Source: Peribacillus frigoritolerans (GTDB lineage: Bacteria; Bacillota; Bacilli; Bacillales; Bacillaceae). Taken from it: 64,000 bases of DNA. Shown one piece after another: positions 62,692-64,000 of the stretch. The first letter of the stretch is position 1, and every line of letters starts with the position of its first letter. The notes beneath the pieces were generated by a model. It saw nothing but the letters and a program-made list of their open reading frames with translations. It made no database searches and was not told where the DNA came from. The stretch is from NCBI RefSeq assembly GCF_004358755.1, contig NZ_SMZY01000002.1, forward strand, positions 62,001 through 126,000. The letters are read 5' to 3'. The translations under genes and the position numbers were made by a program.

Positions 62692-64000
62692 TTACAAGCC
62701 TTTAAACATTTCAATCGCTTTTTTCCTTTGCTCGCTGTGTTCAACTGTAGGCTCTGGATAGTCCTCACCAACCCTGCAGTTCGCCTGTTTCTGCTGATCA
62801 TTGTTCATTTTCCAGGGTTCGTGAATAAACCGGGCATCGACATCTTTTAGCTCAGGTACATATTTCCGGATGAATTCTCCATCAGGGTCGAATCTTTTCG
62901 ACTGTGTGACCGGATTAAACACTCTGAAATAAGGCACGGCGTCTGTTCCGACTGAAGCGGCCCACTGCCAGCCGCCAATGTTGGATGCCGGCTCATAATC
63001 TACTAGCTTTTTCGCAAAATATTCTTCTCCCAAACGCCAGTCGAGCAGATAATCCTTCGTTAAAAATGAGGCAGTAATCATCCTTAACCGGTTATGCATC
63101 CATCCTTCAGCGTTCAGCTGCCTCATTCCCGCATCTACTATTGGATATCCGGTCTTACCGTCGCACCAGGCTTTTAACCGCTCGTTATTTCTGCTCCAAT
63201 TTATTTTGTGATACCGTTCATCTGCCTCTTCAACGGCACTGTTTGGGAATTGGACATAGACCATATTATAAAAATCCCTCCAGGCAAGTTCTTTTACAAA
63301 GGTTTCCTTGCCGCTGTCCTGAACTACCTCAATCTGTGAGACATAATGGTAAACCGTTCTTGGAGAAATGGCTCCCGTTTTTAAATGCCTGGAAAGCTTG
63401 CTTGTTCCGTTTACAGCGGGAAGATCCCGTTTTTTATGATAATCCTCTAATCTTTCGGAAGTGAAGCTTTTTAACGTTTTTAAAGCATCTGCCTCTCCTA
63501 TGTCCTCTCGCTTTTCAAAATCTCCTGCTATTACTTCAAGCTCGCGGTTTCCATCTGCTGTTAATTTTTCAAACCTGCGGGCGCGTTCGGCAAGGGCTTT
63601 TAAATTGATTTGGAGAGGTCTGCTCTTATCAAGCTGTCTCCACGCCCTGTAATAAGGAGTAAAGACTTTATAAAACTCTCCATTCTGCTTTTTTACTTCC
63701 TGTGCACCGTGAAGAAAATGATCCTGGAACGTATAGACTTTTCTATTTTTATCTTGAATGAGCTTCATGACCACTTCATCGCGTTTTTTTCCGTAGCCAG
63801 TCTCATCTTCATTGAAAAAGAACATCTCAATCTCGGGAAGGTTATCTATTAAAGAAGTAAAGACCTTATCTGTCTCTCCTGATAAAAGGTGAAACGCAAT
63901 ATTCTTACTCTCACATTCTTTCATGAATAAATATAATGTCTGAAAGAAATACTGATGCCGCTTATCTATGCTGTCACTCAAAAAGTGGGGATTCATCTGA
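62692..64000 (-). CDS. phr: Deoxyribodipyrimidine photolyase (5'-truncated by window edge)
   Basis: A class I CPD photolyase, which repairs UV cyclobutane dimers with light and FADH. The visible part contains the antenna-domain remnant, TSKLSRHLKTGAISPRT-type FAD region, WRDFYNMVYVQFPN, AWCDGKTGYPIVDAGMRQL, WMHNRLRMITASFLTKDYLLDW and GGWQWAASVGTDAVPYFRVFNPVTQSKRFD. The frame stays open to the last base: the ATG at 63996 lies within the usual PVFIxxPHFL-type N-terminal segment, so the real start is beyond position 64000. About 30 or more residues are missing. The gene ends in a terminator. In B. subtilis the ctaA neighbour is pycA instead. Confidence 0.93.
   Translation of the reverse strand, partial: QMNPHFLSDSIDKRHQYFFQTLYLFMKECESKNIAFHLLSGETDKVFTSLIDNLPEIEMFFFNEDETGYGKKRDEVVMKLIQDKNRKVYTFQDHFLHGAQEVKKQNGEFYKVFTPYYRAWRQLDKSRPLQINLKALAERARRFEKLTADGNRELEVIAGDFEKREDIGEADALKTLKSFTSERLEDYHKKRDLPAVNGTSKLSRHLKTGAISPRTVYHYVSQIEVVQDSGKETFVKELAWRDFYNMVYVQFPNSAVEEADERYHKINWSRNNERLKAWCDGKTGYPIVDAGMRQLNAEGWMHNRLRMITASFLTKDYLLDWRLGEEYFAKKLVDYEPASNIGGWQWAASVGTDAVPYFRVFNPVTQSKRFDPDGEFIRKYVPELKDVDARFIHEPWKMNNDQQKQANCRVGEDYPEPTVEHSEQRKKAIEMFKGL

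Noticed and set aside
63994-63996. ATG at 63996 as true start of phr
   Set aside because: It lies inside the conserved N-terminal region of photolyases, has no ribosome binding site in view, and the frame remains open to the window edge.

Overview
The window is an ordinary chromosomal segment of a low-GC, endospore-forming Gram-positive of the Bacillaceae, close to Bacillus subtilis in gene content and order. This rests on the forespore and mother-cell sigma factors SigE and SigG, the sporulation proteins SpoIIGA, SpoVE, SpoVD, RsfA and YlbJ, bacillithiol synthesis (BshC), AGGAGG-type ribosome binding sites with many TTG and GTG starts, and conserved order over almost the whole 64 kb. Protein identities come from motifs and remembered family sequences; no database search was possible.

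Layout, left to right. (1) 1-4.9 kb, minus strand: ylmE-ylmD-ylmC, sigG, and the spoIIGA-sigE operon with a Spo0A-type promoter. (2) 4.9-9.2 kb: a very large secreted subtilase, bacillopeptidase F. (3) 9.7-29 kb, minus strand: the division and cell-wall cluster, read as mraZ-rsmH-ftsL-pbpB-spoVD-murE-mraY-murD-spoVE-murG-murB-divIB-ylxW-ylxX-sbp-ftsA-ftsZ, broken up by internal terminators. An MraZ-type operator lies upstream of mraZ and a SigH-type promoter upstream of ftsA. (4) 29-38 kb: bshC, a DUF3397 gene, panE, a three-gene acyl-CoA carboxylase operon, ylbP, rsfA, an enoyl-CoA hydratase-like gene and rpmF/ylbN. (5) 38.9-51.2 kb: the ylbM-to-ylbA block (tmcAL, ddcP/ylbL, ylbK, ylbJ, coaD, rsmD, ylbG, ylbF, ylbE, ylbD, ylbC, ylbB, ylbA) with several small accessory genes. 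Between rsmD and ylbG there is a probable forespore small RNA matching the position and features of CsfG. (6) 51.3-54.1 kb: an AI-2E-family membrane protein and two acetyltransferases. (7) 54.2-62.4 kb: the caa3 cytochrome c oxidase locus, a DUF420/CtaM-like gene, ctaG, ctaFEDCB, and divergent ctaA. (8) 62.7 kb to the end: a DNA photolyase truncated by the window edge.

The genes fall into three programmes. One builds and divides the cell wall (MurB, D, E and G, MraY, PBP2B, FtsL, DivIB, FtsA, FtsZ). One re-uses the same locus for sporulation (SpoVD and SpoVE at the cortex, SpoIIGA/SigE in the mother cell, SigG, RsfA and probably CsfG in the forespore). One builds the terminal oxidase and its heme A. 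I saw no phage, IS element, CRISPR array, defence island, rRNA or tRNA, and no obviously new multigene system. The items most worth following up are small: the putative CsfG RNA, an 11-bp-periodic direct-repeat array between ctaB and ctaA, two unrecognised cysteine-motif small proteins, ribosome-binding-site hairpins before sigG and a lipoprotein gene, and two non-coding repeats.
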